A stretch of 13,203 nucleotides of DNA, from the NCBI GenBank assembly GCA_049608925.1, contig JBMYXZ010000035.1, forward strand, positions 1-13,203, read 5' to 3'. Shown in pieces: positions 1 to 7,723 of the stretch. The position numbers and the translations under genes are program-made. Under the pieces are notes generated by a model. It saw only the letters and a program-made list of their open reading frames with translations, ran no database searches and was not told the DNA's origin. This DNA is from JBMYXZ01 sp049608925. Its GTDB lineage: Bacteria > Pseudomonadota > Alphaproteobacteria > JAGOMX01. Position 1 is the first letter of the stretch. Each line of letters starts with the position of its first letter.

Positions 1-667
1 AACTAATGTCATTGAAAAGCCAGATAAAATTATACTAAGTGCAATAGGCCTTGATCACACCCATATTCTAGGAAACACGCTTGCCAAAATAGCCCATGAG
101 AAAGCTGGCATTATCAAGCCTAATTGCCCCGTCTACACCTGTCTGCAAGATCCTGAAGTGCTCACCATTTTCAGGGAATATGCCGATGTACATGTGTCAG
201 CCCCTGCATCCAGCTTCATGGAAGAAAATAGGTTGCTGGCATATTCAGTGGTCAGAGATATCCCAGGGGTTAAGGATTCAAATGTTGTCAGCAATTGGCC
301 AGGGCGTATGCAAGAAATTTCCGTACAGGGGCAAAAAATTACCATAGATTGCGCCCATAACCCCATGGGTGTTGCACGCTGTCTGCGTGAGTACGACAAT
401 CCAGTTGTTCTATTAGCTGTTGCAAAAGACAAGGATCTTATCGGCATGCTGAACGCTATGCGCGGCAACTGCAGAGAAGTTGTGGCTGTGGACATTCAAG
501 GAACATATCGCGATATGTATTCAGCCCAAGAAATAGTCAAGCAAGCTGCAAGAATTGGACTGAAAGCAAAAGAGTATAGTGATGGGGACTTGGAAAAAAT
601 ACCCCACAGCCAACCTGTGCTAGCCATGGGGTCAATTCACTTAATTGCTAAGCTTTCGCGGACTTAA
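1..667 (+). CDS. folC: Bifunctional folylpolyglutamate synthase/dihydrofolate synthase, C-terminal part (5' end outside window)
   Basis: This is the C-terminal 221 residues of a FolC/Mur-ligase-superfamily protein; the reading frame starts at base 2 and the gene begins outside the window. FolC adds L-glutamate to dihydropteroate and to folates using ATP, in the cytosol. Diagnostic motifs are GLDHTHILG followed by EKAGIIK (about 50-120), WPGRM (296-310) and the C-terminal-domain motif DCAHNP (347-364), where most relatives have DGAHNP. The protein ends in a GSIHL-type strand typical of the family. Only 59 residues separate the KAGIIK and WPGR motifs, which seems some 30 residues shorter than in E. 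coli FolC as I remember it; the lost part would be the strand-rich stretch before the helix that joins the two domains. The last 20 bp overlap the convergent RND transporter gene. Confidence 0.93.
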   Translation, partial: TNVIEKPDKIILSAIGLDHTHILGNTLAKIAHEKAGIIKPNCPVYTCLQDPEVLTIFREYADVHVSAPASSFMEENRLLAYSVVRDIPGVKDSNVVSNWPGRMQEISVQGQKITIDCAHNPMGVARCLREYDNPVVLLAVAKDKDLIGMLNAMRGNCREVVAVDIQGTYRDMYSAQEIVKQAARIGLKAKEYSDGDLEKIPHSQPVLAMGSIHLIAKLSRT

Positions 668-3600
668 ACATTCCGAACACCTTATAGATATTCTCTTTGC
701 TTAGGTAGACATATACTGTTGGAACAACATACAGGGTAAACAATGTACCAATTGTCATACCGCCTACAATAACGTGTCCAATCTGGTTCAGGCTTTCGTG
801 ACCAGCTCCACTTGCATACGCCAGAGGAACAGCACCCAGAACCATCGCAAAGGTTGTCATCAAAATTGGGCGCAAGCGAACGCGTGCCGCATGCATAGCT
901 GCCTCAGCACGTTTCATCCGTCCTTCTTCAACCAATTGGTTGGCAAATTCAACAATCAAAATACCGTGTTTTGTGATAAGCCCGATCAAGGTGACCAGGC
1001 CGATCTGCCCGAAGATCGTCATCGTCCCGAACGTAAAGGATGTCCAGCCAACATCTGCCCCCAGTATCATCAGGCCAAGCAAACCACCAACCAGTGACAG
1101 CGGCACCGAGAACATAATAATCAACGGATCCAGGAAGCTTTCATATTGCGCAGACAGAACCAGATAAATCGATATCAGCGCCGCGAGGAAGATCTTCAGG
1201 ATATTCGCACTTTCTTCCATGAAACGCTTAGATTCACCCGCGAACTCGATCTTTGAGCCTTCTGGCAGCACGCGGCGAGCCTCGTTCATTGCCTTTGTAA
1301 GAACAGATTCTTGGTCATAACCAGGAAGAAGTTCTGCATATACCGTTGCTGACCTTAGACCACTTGTATGATAGATCTCTGTGGGAACCAACTGCTTTTC
1401 AATAGTCACGATCTCGGACAGCGGTATCATGACAACCTTGTTGTCGCGTTGCGCTTTAATGAACAACGCAGAAATATCTTCCTTTGTCTGACGGAAGCGT
1501 TCCGCGAGTTCAACAGATACAGGATAGCGGAAGCTTTCCTTCTCGAAATACGTAGCCGGCCTACCGCCAATCAATGTATCCAGAAGTTCTCCAACGCGAT
1601 TCAAGTCAATCTTCATGAAGGCAGCCTTCTTGCGATCGATCTTGATAACAATTTCCTGTTCTTCCGAGCTTAACGTGTCTTCGATGTTATCTTTATCGAT
1701 ACCTTCGATCTTACGCAGTTCTGATACATAGTCGTTGAACAAAGATACCAGCTCGTCATAAGACTTTGTTGTTTGAACGTTAATTTCAATCGGCTTACCA
1801 CGGCCACCGCCACCTGTAAGCGAGCGTCCACGGCCCCAAACAGCAAAGCTCATACCTGTGATTTCGTTGAACTTAGGGCGCAGCTGACGCGATAGGTCCA
1901 TAGAAGAAATACTGCGCATTTCCCAAGGAACCAAATAGTTTTCAATTGTGCTGTCGCCTTTTGCCTGGATCAGTGTCAGGCGCTTCTCGATTTCTGGCAC
2001 ACCTGCGAAGATATCCTCAGCTTGCTCCATATATTTGTTGATAAACTTCAGGCTAGCTCCCTGAGGTGGGAAAGCGCGCGCCTTTACATAGCCTTGGTCT
2101 TCTGCAGTTGAAAGGTCCTGCTTTACGTTTGACCACAAGACTACTGTCAGAAGTGCCATAAAAGCTGCCGTCAGGATAACAAGCCAGCGTGGGATTGCAT
2201 CCAGCGAGCGAGCATAAGCATCATCCAACCAATGCAAGAAACCCTCAATCCAAGCATCAACACGCTGGAACAAGGAATAATGTTGCTTTCTACCTTTTGA
2301 GTCTTTCTTGTTAAGATCAACGACTTCGTGGTGACGCAAGAATAAGGCGCACATCATAGGTGACAGAGTCAGCGCGAAGAATCCTGACAAGATCACAGCA
2401 CCCGCCAGAGTAATGGCAAACTCAGTAAAGATTTTACCTGTAATACCAGGATACAGAGCAACAGGGGCGTACACCGCGGCCAGCGTAATGGTCATGGCTA
2501 TAACAGCATAGCTAATCTCTTTAGAACCTTTGAGAGCTGCATCCAGGGGTTTCATCCCCTTTTCTATATACCTATAGATATTCTCCAGCATAACAATGGC
2601 GTCATCCACCACCAGACCAATGGCCATAACCAATGCCAGCAGTGTTAGTACGTTAATTGTAAAACCAAAGTATGCCATGATCGCGCATACACCGATCAAC
2701 GAAAGCGGAATTGTTACAATCGGCACAATCGAAGCACGGAAACTGCGCAAGAAGAAGAAGATAACCAAAATAACCAGGGCAGCGGCTTCATAGATAGTTG
2801 TACGGACTTTTTGAAGGGATTTATCAATAAAGATCGAATTGTCCTTGGCAATCTCAATTTCCATACCTTGAGGTAGGTTCTGTCTTACCTTCGTGAGAAG
2901 TTCGTTAATATCACGAGAAATATCCAAATCGTTGGCTGTTGACTGACGTGTGATCGCTAATGAAACCGCTTCTTTTCCGTTGAAGCGCACCCGAAAATCT
3001 TCCTCAACTGCGTCAAATTTCACTTCTTCTGCAATGTCAGAAATGCGGACAAGATACCCATCACGTTCTTCGACAACAACGCTTCTGAATTCTTCTTCGG
3101 TTTTCAATGTCGCCTTTGTGGTAACCGTGATCTGACGATCTTCCGTGATCAAGCTACCGGCTGGTTTTTCAAAAGTCTGCTGCTTTAATGCTTGCGCAAC
3201 TTCTTCTGGAGATACCTGAAAAGCTGCCATTTTGATTGGGTCCAAGCGGATGTACATGCGGTAATCACCACCACCCCACGTATCCACTGCTGCCACTCCA
3301 GACACGGTCTGCAGCTGGCTTTCAAGTGTATTCCTAGCATAGTCAGAAACATCTTTCAGTTCATGACGGTCGCTGTAAAGCACCAGATACATCATTGGGA
3401 TCGCATCAGCATCTGCTTTACGAATCACGGTGTTTTGAATATCCGGTGGGAACTTTGAACGGGCACGGCTGACTTTTTCGCGCACATCGTTGGCCGCCGC
3501 ATCAATATCGCGGTCAAGGCGGAAAGTCAGCGTAATCGCACTTTCACCTGAGCCATTTCGTGATGTCATCGAGTCAATACCCTCGATACTAGAGAGCGCA

Positions 3601-3806
3601 TTTTCCAGCGGTTTCGTTATCTGTGTCTCAATAATTTCAGGACTGGCGCCCTCGAACTGCGTGATAACCGATACGCGTGGCTGATCAATTTTCGGATAGT
3701 GGCGCAGTTGTAAGCGTTCAATTGATTGAAGCCCCAAGAACAACAATAGTAGGGATAAAACAGTTGCAAGAACGGGCCTGCGAATACAGATTTCAGTTAA
3801 CTTCAT
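648..3806 (-). CDS. RND (HAE1/AcrB-type) efflux transporter, inner-membrane permease
   Basis: This 1052-residue protein has the usual length and architecture of an AcrB-like proton/drug antiporter, which pumps hydrophobic or amphiphilic substrates from the periplasm through a tripartite envelope channel. The N-terminus (MKLTEICIRRPVLATV) is the classic RND first transmembrane helix. The TM4 motif GLVVDDAIV carries both proton-relay aspartates, Asp401 and Asp402 (codons at 2601-2606). The TM10 motif contains the matching lysine, Lys946 (codon 969-971), in GLITKHGILIVEFANQL. Two large periplasmic loops lie between TM1/TM2 and TM7/TM8. It lies 33 bp downstream of the adaptor gene on the same strand and is almost certainly co-transcribed. 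Its upstream ribosome-binding site is weak (AAGAG about 12 nt from the ATG). The intact relay suggests an active pump. The substrate cannot be read from sequence, and no outer-membrane partner is present here. Confidence 0.95.
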   Translation of the reverse strand: MKLTEICIRRPVLATVLSLLLLFLGLQSIERLQLRHYPKIDQPRVSVITQFEGASPEIIETQITKPLENALSSIEGIDSMTSRNGSGESAITLTFRLDRDIDAAANDVREKVSRARSKFPPDIQNTVIRKADADAIPMMYLVLYSDRHELKDVSDYARNTLESQLQTVSGVAAVDTWGGGDYRMYIRLDPIKMAAFQVSPEEVAQALKQQTFEKPAGSLITEDRQITVTTKATLKTEEEFRSVVVEERDGYLVRISDIAEEVKFDAVEEDFRVRFNGKEAVSLAITRQSTANDLDISRDINELLTKVRQNLPQGMEIEIAKDNSIFIDKSLQKVRTTIYEAAALVILVIFFFLRSFRASIVPIVTIPLSLIGVCAIMAYFGFTINVLTLLALVMAIGLVVDDAIVMLENIYRYIEKGMKPLDAALKGSKEISYAVIAMTITLAAVYAPVALYPGITGKIFTEFAITLAGAVILSGFFALTLSPMMCALFLRHHEVVDLNKKDSKGRKQHYSLFQRVDAWIEGFLHWLDDAYARSLDAIPRWLVILTAAFMALLTVVLWSNVKQDLSTAEDQGYVKARAFPPQGASLKFINKYMEQAEDIFAGVPEIEKRLTLIQAKGDSTIENYLVPWEMRSISSMDLSRQLRPKFNEITGMSFAVWGRGRSLTGGGGRGKPIEINVQTTKSYDELVSLFNDYVSELRKIEGIDKDNIEDTLSSEEQEIVIKIDRKKAAFMKIDLNRVGELLDTLIGGRPATYFEKESFRYPVSVELAERFRQTKEDISALFIKAQRDNKVVMIPLSEIVTIEKQLVPTEIYHTSGLRSATVYAELLPGYDQESVLTKAMNEARRVLPEGSKIEFAGESKRFMEESANILKIFLAALISIYLVLSAQYESFLDPLIIMFSVPLSLVGGLLGLMILGADVGWTSFTFGTMTIFGQIGLVTLIGLITKHGILIVEFANQLVEEGRMKRAEAAMHAARVRLRPILMTTFAMVLGAVPLAYASGAGHESLNQIGHVIVGGMTIGTLFTLYVVPTVYVYLSKENIYKVFGMFKSAKA

Positions 3807-3839
3807 GGTATTTGATCACTCTTTATATTTCAGGCTCGA

Positions 3840-5108
3840 TTACTCGTCTGTTTCAGTTTCTTCAGCGTCAGTTTCAACTTCTGCTTCAGAATTTTCTGAC
3901 TCCTCAGATTCAGCTTTCACATCATCTTCATCGTCAGAATCGTCATCATCATCGCCGTCGTCTTCGTCATCTACGTCAAAGTCGTCATCATCGTCGTCAT
4001 CTTCTTCTAGAGAGTCATCGTCTTCAATGTCTTCAACGACGCGTACGGGATAACCATGGCGGATCTTGCTAACACCGATGGTGATAACTTGGTCTCCTTC
4101 GCTTAGGCCGCGCACAACCTCAACGACACCGCCTTCGGACAACCCGGTTTCAACAGGGAGCTTATAAGCTGTTGGCACAATTTTTTCCTGATGTGGAATA
4201 TTCACAACGCGATAGACGAATTCTTCATCACCTCGGCTATGGATAGCGGCTTCTGGCAGCAGTAGGGTGTTGTCTTTTGACCCAACAACCATGCGAACAC
4301 GGGCAAATTGTCCAGGCTTAAACATGCCCTGCTTGTTATCCATTTTTGCACGAACAGTGATGCTATGGGCTGCCGCATCAACACGCGCATCCAGCGCATC
4401 AATCACACCTGTAAACTCTTGACCATCATAGCCATCGATTTCCATGGTGACTTCTTGCCCTATGCTGATAGCTTTCAAATATGTAGCGGGAACACGAAAG
4501 TCTATTTTAATGGGGTCAATATCAATGATCGTCAGCAGTTCAGTACGTTGATCAACCAATCCGCCAATGCTGAACTTTTTCAGGCCAACCACACCATCAA
4601 ACGGCGCGCGAATTACGGTGTTATCCAGCTTATAACGCGCTTGATCACGCTTTGCTTCTGCTTCCAGCATGCGGGCGTAAGATTTTTCCTGTTCTTTTTT
4701 GGGCCCAGCACTTTGTGCCGCAAGCTTCTTATAACGCTCGTATTCGTTTTTCCACAGCAGCACTTCTGCTTCTGCTTCTTTCACACGCGCTTGGTATAAG
4801 CGATCGTCCAGCCTGACAAGCACGTCACCTTTTTGGACGAATTCACCGCCGCGGAATTTTACAGCTTCGATGATACCTTCAATTTCAGGATGAATAGTGA
4901 CCTCGTTGTCAGCCAGCAAGCTACCTACAGTAGTCACACGTCTGACGATAGAACCCTGTCGTACTTTTTCTGCTTCCACGGTTATTGGGTCAAATGCTGC
5001 CTCGTCGCTATCAGATCCAAAGAAATACTGATAGCCCCCATATAACGCAGAAATAACAACTACTGCGATTAGCCCCAGCGCTACTAGTCTTTTTGTATTG
5101 TCGTCCAT
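3840..5108 (-). CDS. RND efflux periplasmic adaptor (membrane fusion protein) with polyacidic C-terminal tail
   Basis: This 422-residue HlyD/AcrA-family adaptor links the inner-membrane pump to an outer-membrane channel. Visible parts in order are: a short charged N-terminus and one uncleaved-looking membrane helix (about residues 7-25); a first lipoyl half-motif (70-102, IEGIIEAVKFRGGEFVQKGD); an alpha-helical hairpin rich in Glu, Lys and Ala (103-162); a second lipoyl half (IRAPFDGVVG, 166-175); and beta-barrel and membrane-proximal domains to about residue 355. There is no lipobox, so membrane anchoring should be by the N-terminal helix. Residues 359-422 are an extreme acidic tail (about 44 Asp/Glu of 64, with seven consecutive Asp), which ordinary adaptors lack. 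It is the first gene of the pump operon, 140 bp downstream of flgH. Family assignment is firm; the tail's function is unknown. Confidence 0.95.
   Translation of the reverse strand: MDDNTKRLVALGLIAVVVISALYGGYQYFFGSDSDEAAFDPITVEAEKVRQGSIVRRVTTVGSLLADNEVTIHPEIEGIIEAVKFRGGEFVQKGDVLVRLDDRLYQARVKEAEAEVLLWKNEYERYKKLAAQSAGPKKEQEKSYARMLEAEAKRDQARYKLDNTVIRAPFDGVVGLKKFSIGGLVDQRTELLTIIDIDPIKIDFRVPATYLKAISIGQEVTMEIDGYDGQEFTGVIDALDARVDAAAHSITVRAKMDNKQGMFKPGQFARVRMVVGSKDNTLLLPEAAIHSRGDEEFVYRVVNIPHQEKIVPTAYKLPVETGLSEGGVVEVVRGLSEGDQVITIGVSKIRHGYPVRVVEDIEDDDSLEEDDDDDDDFDVDDEDDGDDDDDSDDEDDVKAESEESENSEAEVETDAEETETDE
3843..4034 (-). repeat. Low-complexity Asp/Glu codon tract encoding the adaptor's acidic tail
   Basis: On the plus strand this stretch is a run of TCA/TCG/GTC-type triplets. 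Read on the minus strand in the adaptor frame, it is nearly all GAT, GAC, GAA and GAG codons. It encodes residues 359-422: first an Asp-rich block up to the single lysine near residue 398, then a Glu/Ser/Thr/Ala block. Codons are mixed (GAT with GAC, GAA with GAG) rather than one perfectly repeated trinucleotide. That argues for selection on the amino-acid composition as well as any slippage origin. Any trinucleotide slippage here would change tail length without breaking the frame. Confidence 0.85.
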
Positions 5109-5147
5109 CGAATGTCCAATTACTCAAAAATCTCTTATCAACTACCG

Positions 5148-5176
5148 ATCATAACACATTTTTGCGCCATAGGAAA
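5148..5176 (-). promoter_or_regulatory. Candidate sigma-70-type promoter for the adaptor/RND operon
   Basis: On the minus strand a TATGAT hexamer (5148-5153, five of six matches to TATAAT) lies 17 nt downstream of TTTCCT (5171-5176), a poor -35 match. A start near 5141 would give a leader of roughly 33 nt before the adaptor ATG at 5108. The surrounding 140-bp gap is AT-rich, which weakens the call because such hexamers occur by chance. No operator-like palindrome for a TetR- or MarR-type regulator was evident, and no regulator gene is adjacent. Confidence 0.25.
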
Positions 5177-5222
5177 AAAATATCTATACCTTTATTGCAT
5201 AGTCCTTATGCGGATTTGACAT

Positions 5223-5242
5223 GGGAGGGGTCACCCCCTCCC
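5223..5242 (-). terminator. GC-rich hairpin just after flgH, probable operon-end structure
   Basis: A perfect 8-bp inverted repeat, GGGAGGGG (5223-5230) and CCCCTCCC (5235-5242) with a 4-nt TCAC loop, starts 6 nt after the flgH stop codon. Its position and strength suggest transcription termination or 3'-end protection of the flgFGAH message. No U-rich tract follows on either strand, so it is not a canonical intrinsic terminator and may instead work with Rho or as an RNA-stabilising stem. Confidence 0.5.
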
Positions 5243-5248
5243 CGCCGC

Positions 5249-5983
5249 TTAGAATGGTGAAATAGCATCAAGAATTTGCTGACCATATGGTGGTTGTTGC
5301 ACATCCGTGATGTGACCTCTGCCGCCATAGGAAACACGTGCCTCGGCAATTTTTTCCGAGCTAATCGTATTGTCAGACATAATATCCTGAGGCCTAATGA
5401 TACCCGTTATAAGCAGTTCACGGACTTCAAAGTTCACTCTGATCTCTTGACGTCCTGCAACGACAAAATTTCCATTTGGCAATACTTGGATGATTGTGGC
5501 TGCAACTTTAAGGTCTAATTTTTCCTTTCGCGCCACCACACCATTGCCTTCATGTGACGGCGAACTGGAAAAGCCGATCAAGTTTGAAGGATCAACACCT
5601 TGCGGTAAAACGCCCGTCAGTTTCGTCTCGAAGCCCATAAAGTTGTTTACCTGGACTTTTTCCGAGCTTGTTCGAGACCGGCTTGTTTTATTGCTGATAT
5701 CCGCCTTGTCTTCAAATTTGACCAATATTGTCAGAATATCGCCAACATCTTTTGCTCGCTGGTCTTTAAAGAACGATCGTGCACCTGATTTCCACAAAGT
5801 ATTCTCGCCACGGATTTCAACCTTTGCATTGGGCATCGGCATGGTAATCGGCGCGTAGCTGGGGTTTGACACAGGGTTACGGATTTGTGTTAAGGGCGGC
5901 GCTTCGCCAACCTGACTGAGGCGATTTAGGGAATTACACCCCGTCAGAGTCAGTCCTGCCATTAAGACCACACATATTCTCAT
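5249..5983 (-). CDS. flgH: Flagellar L-ring lipoprotein FlgH
   Basis: This 244-residue protein forms the outer-membrane L-ring, the bushing around the flagellar rod. A lipoprotein signal peptide ends in the lipobox LTGC, predicting lipidated Cys16 after cleavage by signal peptidase II. The family core is clear: NTLW then FFKDQRAKDVGDILT (about residues 61-85), the GNFVVAGRQEIRVN strand pair, then LITGIIRPQDI and the terminal ISPF. The start ATG (5983-5981) overlaps the flgA stop as ATGA, with a GGGAG ribosome-binding site 7 nt upstream, so translation is probably coupled to flgA. In many relatives flgI (P-ring) lies next to flgH; here the operon ends instead and an efflux operon follows. Confidence 0.97.
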   Translation of the reverse strand: MRICVVLMAGLTLTGCNSLNRLSQVGEAPPLTQIRNPVSNPSYAPITMPMPNAKVEIRGENTLWKSGARSFFKDQRAKDVGDILTILVKFEDKADISNKTSRSRTSSEKVQVNNFMGFETKLTGVLPQGVDPSNLIGFSSSPSHEGNGVVARKEKLDLKVAATIIQVLPNGNFVVAGRQEIRVNFEVRELLITGIIRPQDIMSDNTISSEKIAEARVSYGGRGHITDVQQPPYGQQILDAISPF

Positions 5984-6924
5984 GATAAAGCTCCCAAGCC
6001 TTGCACATCAACTGAAACGCGTTTTGGACCCAAGACAGTTGCTTGCAGCACGCGCTTCGAATCAATATTCATAATTTTTATCAGTGTATTATTGTATCCA
6101 TTTTCCAAGGCTTTGCCCTTAGTTGTCAATGTCATGAATGGTGTTTTCGCAACAATGACCACGGCCTCGCCTTTGTGAATGATTTTCGGATAAGTTATGT
6201 CGGATTTCTGAATTGGTGCTTTGGCCCGTATTGCGCCCCTACGCGGAGTTGCTCCGACAAGATTGGCCTCGTCAGTGATCATCGTCGCATGTACATGATG
6301 CGCGGGGATTTCGACCCAGGAAATATCCTCCTCGGTAATGATATGACCTTTTTCCATATTATTCATCAGCACTGGAATGGTGCTTAATGGTGTAATGCGG
6401 CCACTAATGCGAAAGTCTTTACTGTCGTCACCGCTTTCTTCCACCTGATAGACTTTGGTGCTGAAACGTGTGCGGCTATTGTTGAAGCGGAACTTATCAA
6501 AGCGGATGCTTCCAATATGCCCTTTGGCAAAGTGCATATCCAGAGATCGCTGATCCACATCTATTTGATTAGCGCCAGTCCCAAGCTCTGCGGCAATCTC
6601 TTGCTTCAGCTGCTCGATAATATCATCATGCTCAAACACATCGCTATCTGCAACAATAATGGCCTGGTTTGCACCAGCATCACGTGTCCAGTGCACCCCA
6701 TGGCGGCGCGCTAGTCTGCGCAATCTTTTGCTGTGCAGAACATAACGCTTACCTGGCTTGGGCGAGGGAAAAAGCTCTTTATCCTGCTTTTCATCGATCC
6801 CATCAAAGATGTCAGAAAGGTGCACATATGGACCAGCAACTTTGACACTTGACCTTACAGTTGCCCCATCAGCATCGGTGATAAATGCCAACAGGGATAT
6901 GGTGATTAAAAGCAAATAGGTCAT
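5980..6924 (-). CDS. flgA: Flagellar P-ring assembly chaperone FlgA
   Basis: This 314-residue exported protein assists FlgI polymerisation into the periplasmic P-ring. A Sec signal peptide occupies about residues 1-20 (hydrophobic TYLLLITISLLAF, cleavage near ADG-A). The C-terminal third is the SAF/ChapFlgA domain, with the characteristic series IPVLMNNMEKGHIITEEDI, then ATPRRGAIRAKAPI, then KGEAVVIVAKT and a terminal VLGPKRVSV strand. Its size is at the upper end for FlgA, with a longer N-terminal periplasmic region. The ATG shares one base with the flgG stop (TAATG), with AGGAG 10 nt upstream, and the 3' end overlaps flgH by 4 nt. Its FlgI client is not encoded in this window. Confidence 0.95.
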   Translation of the reverse strand: MTYLLLITISLLAFITDADGATVRSSVKVAGPYVHLSDIFDGIDEKQDKELFPSPKPGKRYVLHSKRLRRLARRHGVHWTRDAGANQAIIVADSDVFEHDDIIEQLKQEIAAELGTGANQIDVDQRSLDMHFAKGHIGSIRFDKFRFNNSRTRFSTKVYQVEESGDDSKDFRISGRITPLSTIPVLMNNMEKGHIITEEDISWVEIPAHHVHATMITDEANLVGATPRRGAIRAKAPIQKSDITYPKIIHKGEAVVIVAKTPFMTLTTKGKALENGYNNTLIKIMNIDSKRVLQATVLGPKRVSVDVQGLGALS

Positions 6925-7712
6925 TATTTTCCAACTCCTGGTAGGACGGACATCATCTTACTTGCGGTATCTAGTGTACGAGAGTTCAATTGATGCGCTT
7001 GCTCTGCTTCAATTAATGCTGTGATCTCGCGCACAGGCTTAACGTTCGAGGCTTCCTTACCGCCACCGAAGATGGTTCCAAACCCTTCTGTTCCTGCAAC
7101 ACCTTGCACAGGGGGCCCCGAAGCCTGCGTTGCCATCAAAAGGTTATCCCCAATGGCTCTTAATCCTGCATTGTTTGGAAATTTAACAAGCTCTAGTTGC
7201 CCCAAAAGTTGCGGCTCGATCTGGCCAGTCACTTTGGCATACACTTCACCGTTGGTGTTAACGTAAAGCTCTTCCGCGTTAATGGGAATTGTAATGTCTG
7301 GGGAAAATTTAAATCCGTCTCGCGTTGTTAAAGTGCCTTGTGCATCTGGTCGCATAGCACCGTCCCTGGTGTATGCTGCTTCACCTGATGGCAATTGAAC
7401 GGTCAAGAAACCCTCTCCCTGAATCATTACATCTAGCGGATTTTCTGTGATCTGGATCGCACCCTGTTCCATGATACGAGTCGTACCCGCAAGTGCCACA
7501 CCAAGACCTATTTGCACACCCGTAGCATTTAGGGTACCTGCACTAGAGGTAGCGGTTCCCACACCTGTGTAGTCTTGGTACATCTGGGTTTTAAACTCAG
7601 CTCGATTTCTTTTATAGCCATCAGTGTTCACGTTGGCCAAGTTATGGGCCAACACTTCGACCTTCTTCTTCATGGCCTCCATACCTGTTGCGGCGATTGC
7701 TGCTGCGGTCAT
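6924..7712 (-). CDS. flgG: Flagellar distal rod protein FlgG
   Basis: This 262-residue axial protein has the usual length of FlgG, which forms the distal rod and is exported by the flagellar type III apparatus rather than by Sec. The N-terminal rod signature HNLANVNTDGYKRN is at residues 23-36. The central DVMIQGEGFLTVQLPSGEAAYTRDGA segment is typical of FlgG and hook-family proteins. A stretch between residues 45 and 66 matches the position of the FlgG-specific straightening insertion. The C-terminal D0 helix is recognisable (SNVKPVREITALIEAEQ) but has EQAHQ (237-241) where the family normally reads QRAYE. The very N-terminus also lacks the usual aromatic MIRALW-type start. A perfect AAGGAG ribosome-binding site overlaps the flgF stop, 7 nt from the ATG. 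Confidence 0.95.
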   Translation of the reverse strand: MTAAAIAATGMEAMKKKVEVLAHNLANVNTDGYKRNRAEFKTQMYQDYTGVGTATSSAGTLNATGVQIGLGVALAGTTRIMEQGAIQITENPLDVMIQGEGFLTVQLPSGEAAYTRDGAMRPDAQGTLTTRDGFKFSPDITIPINAEELYVNTNGEVYAKVTGQIEPQLLGQLELVKFPNNAGLRAIGDNLLMATQASGPPVQGVAGTEGFGTIFGGGKEASNVKPVREITALIEAEQAHQLNSRTLDTASKMMSVLPGVGK

Positions 7713-7723
7713 GATTTTTCTCC

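Noticed and set aside
133..495. 120-residue minus-strand open frame opposite folC
   Set aside because: The plus-strand frame carries unmistakable FolC motifs through the same bases; this frame shows no recognisable domain or ribosome-binding site.
3805..4053. Serine-rich open frame on the plus strand opposite the adaptor tail
   Set aside because: It is the mirror of the GAT/GAC/GAA codon tract; the minus-strand frame continues a clear adaptor protein, while this one has no start context or family resemblance.
4308..4799. 163-residue plus-strand open frame opposite the adaptor gene
   Set aside because: Shadow of a well-supported coding region; the translation is Phe/Cys-rich with no coherent motif.
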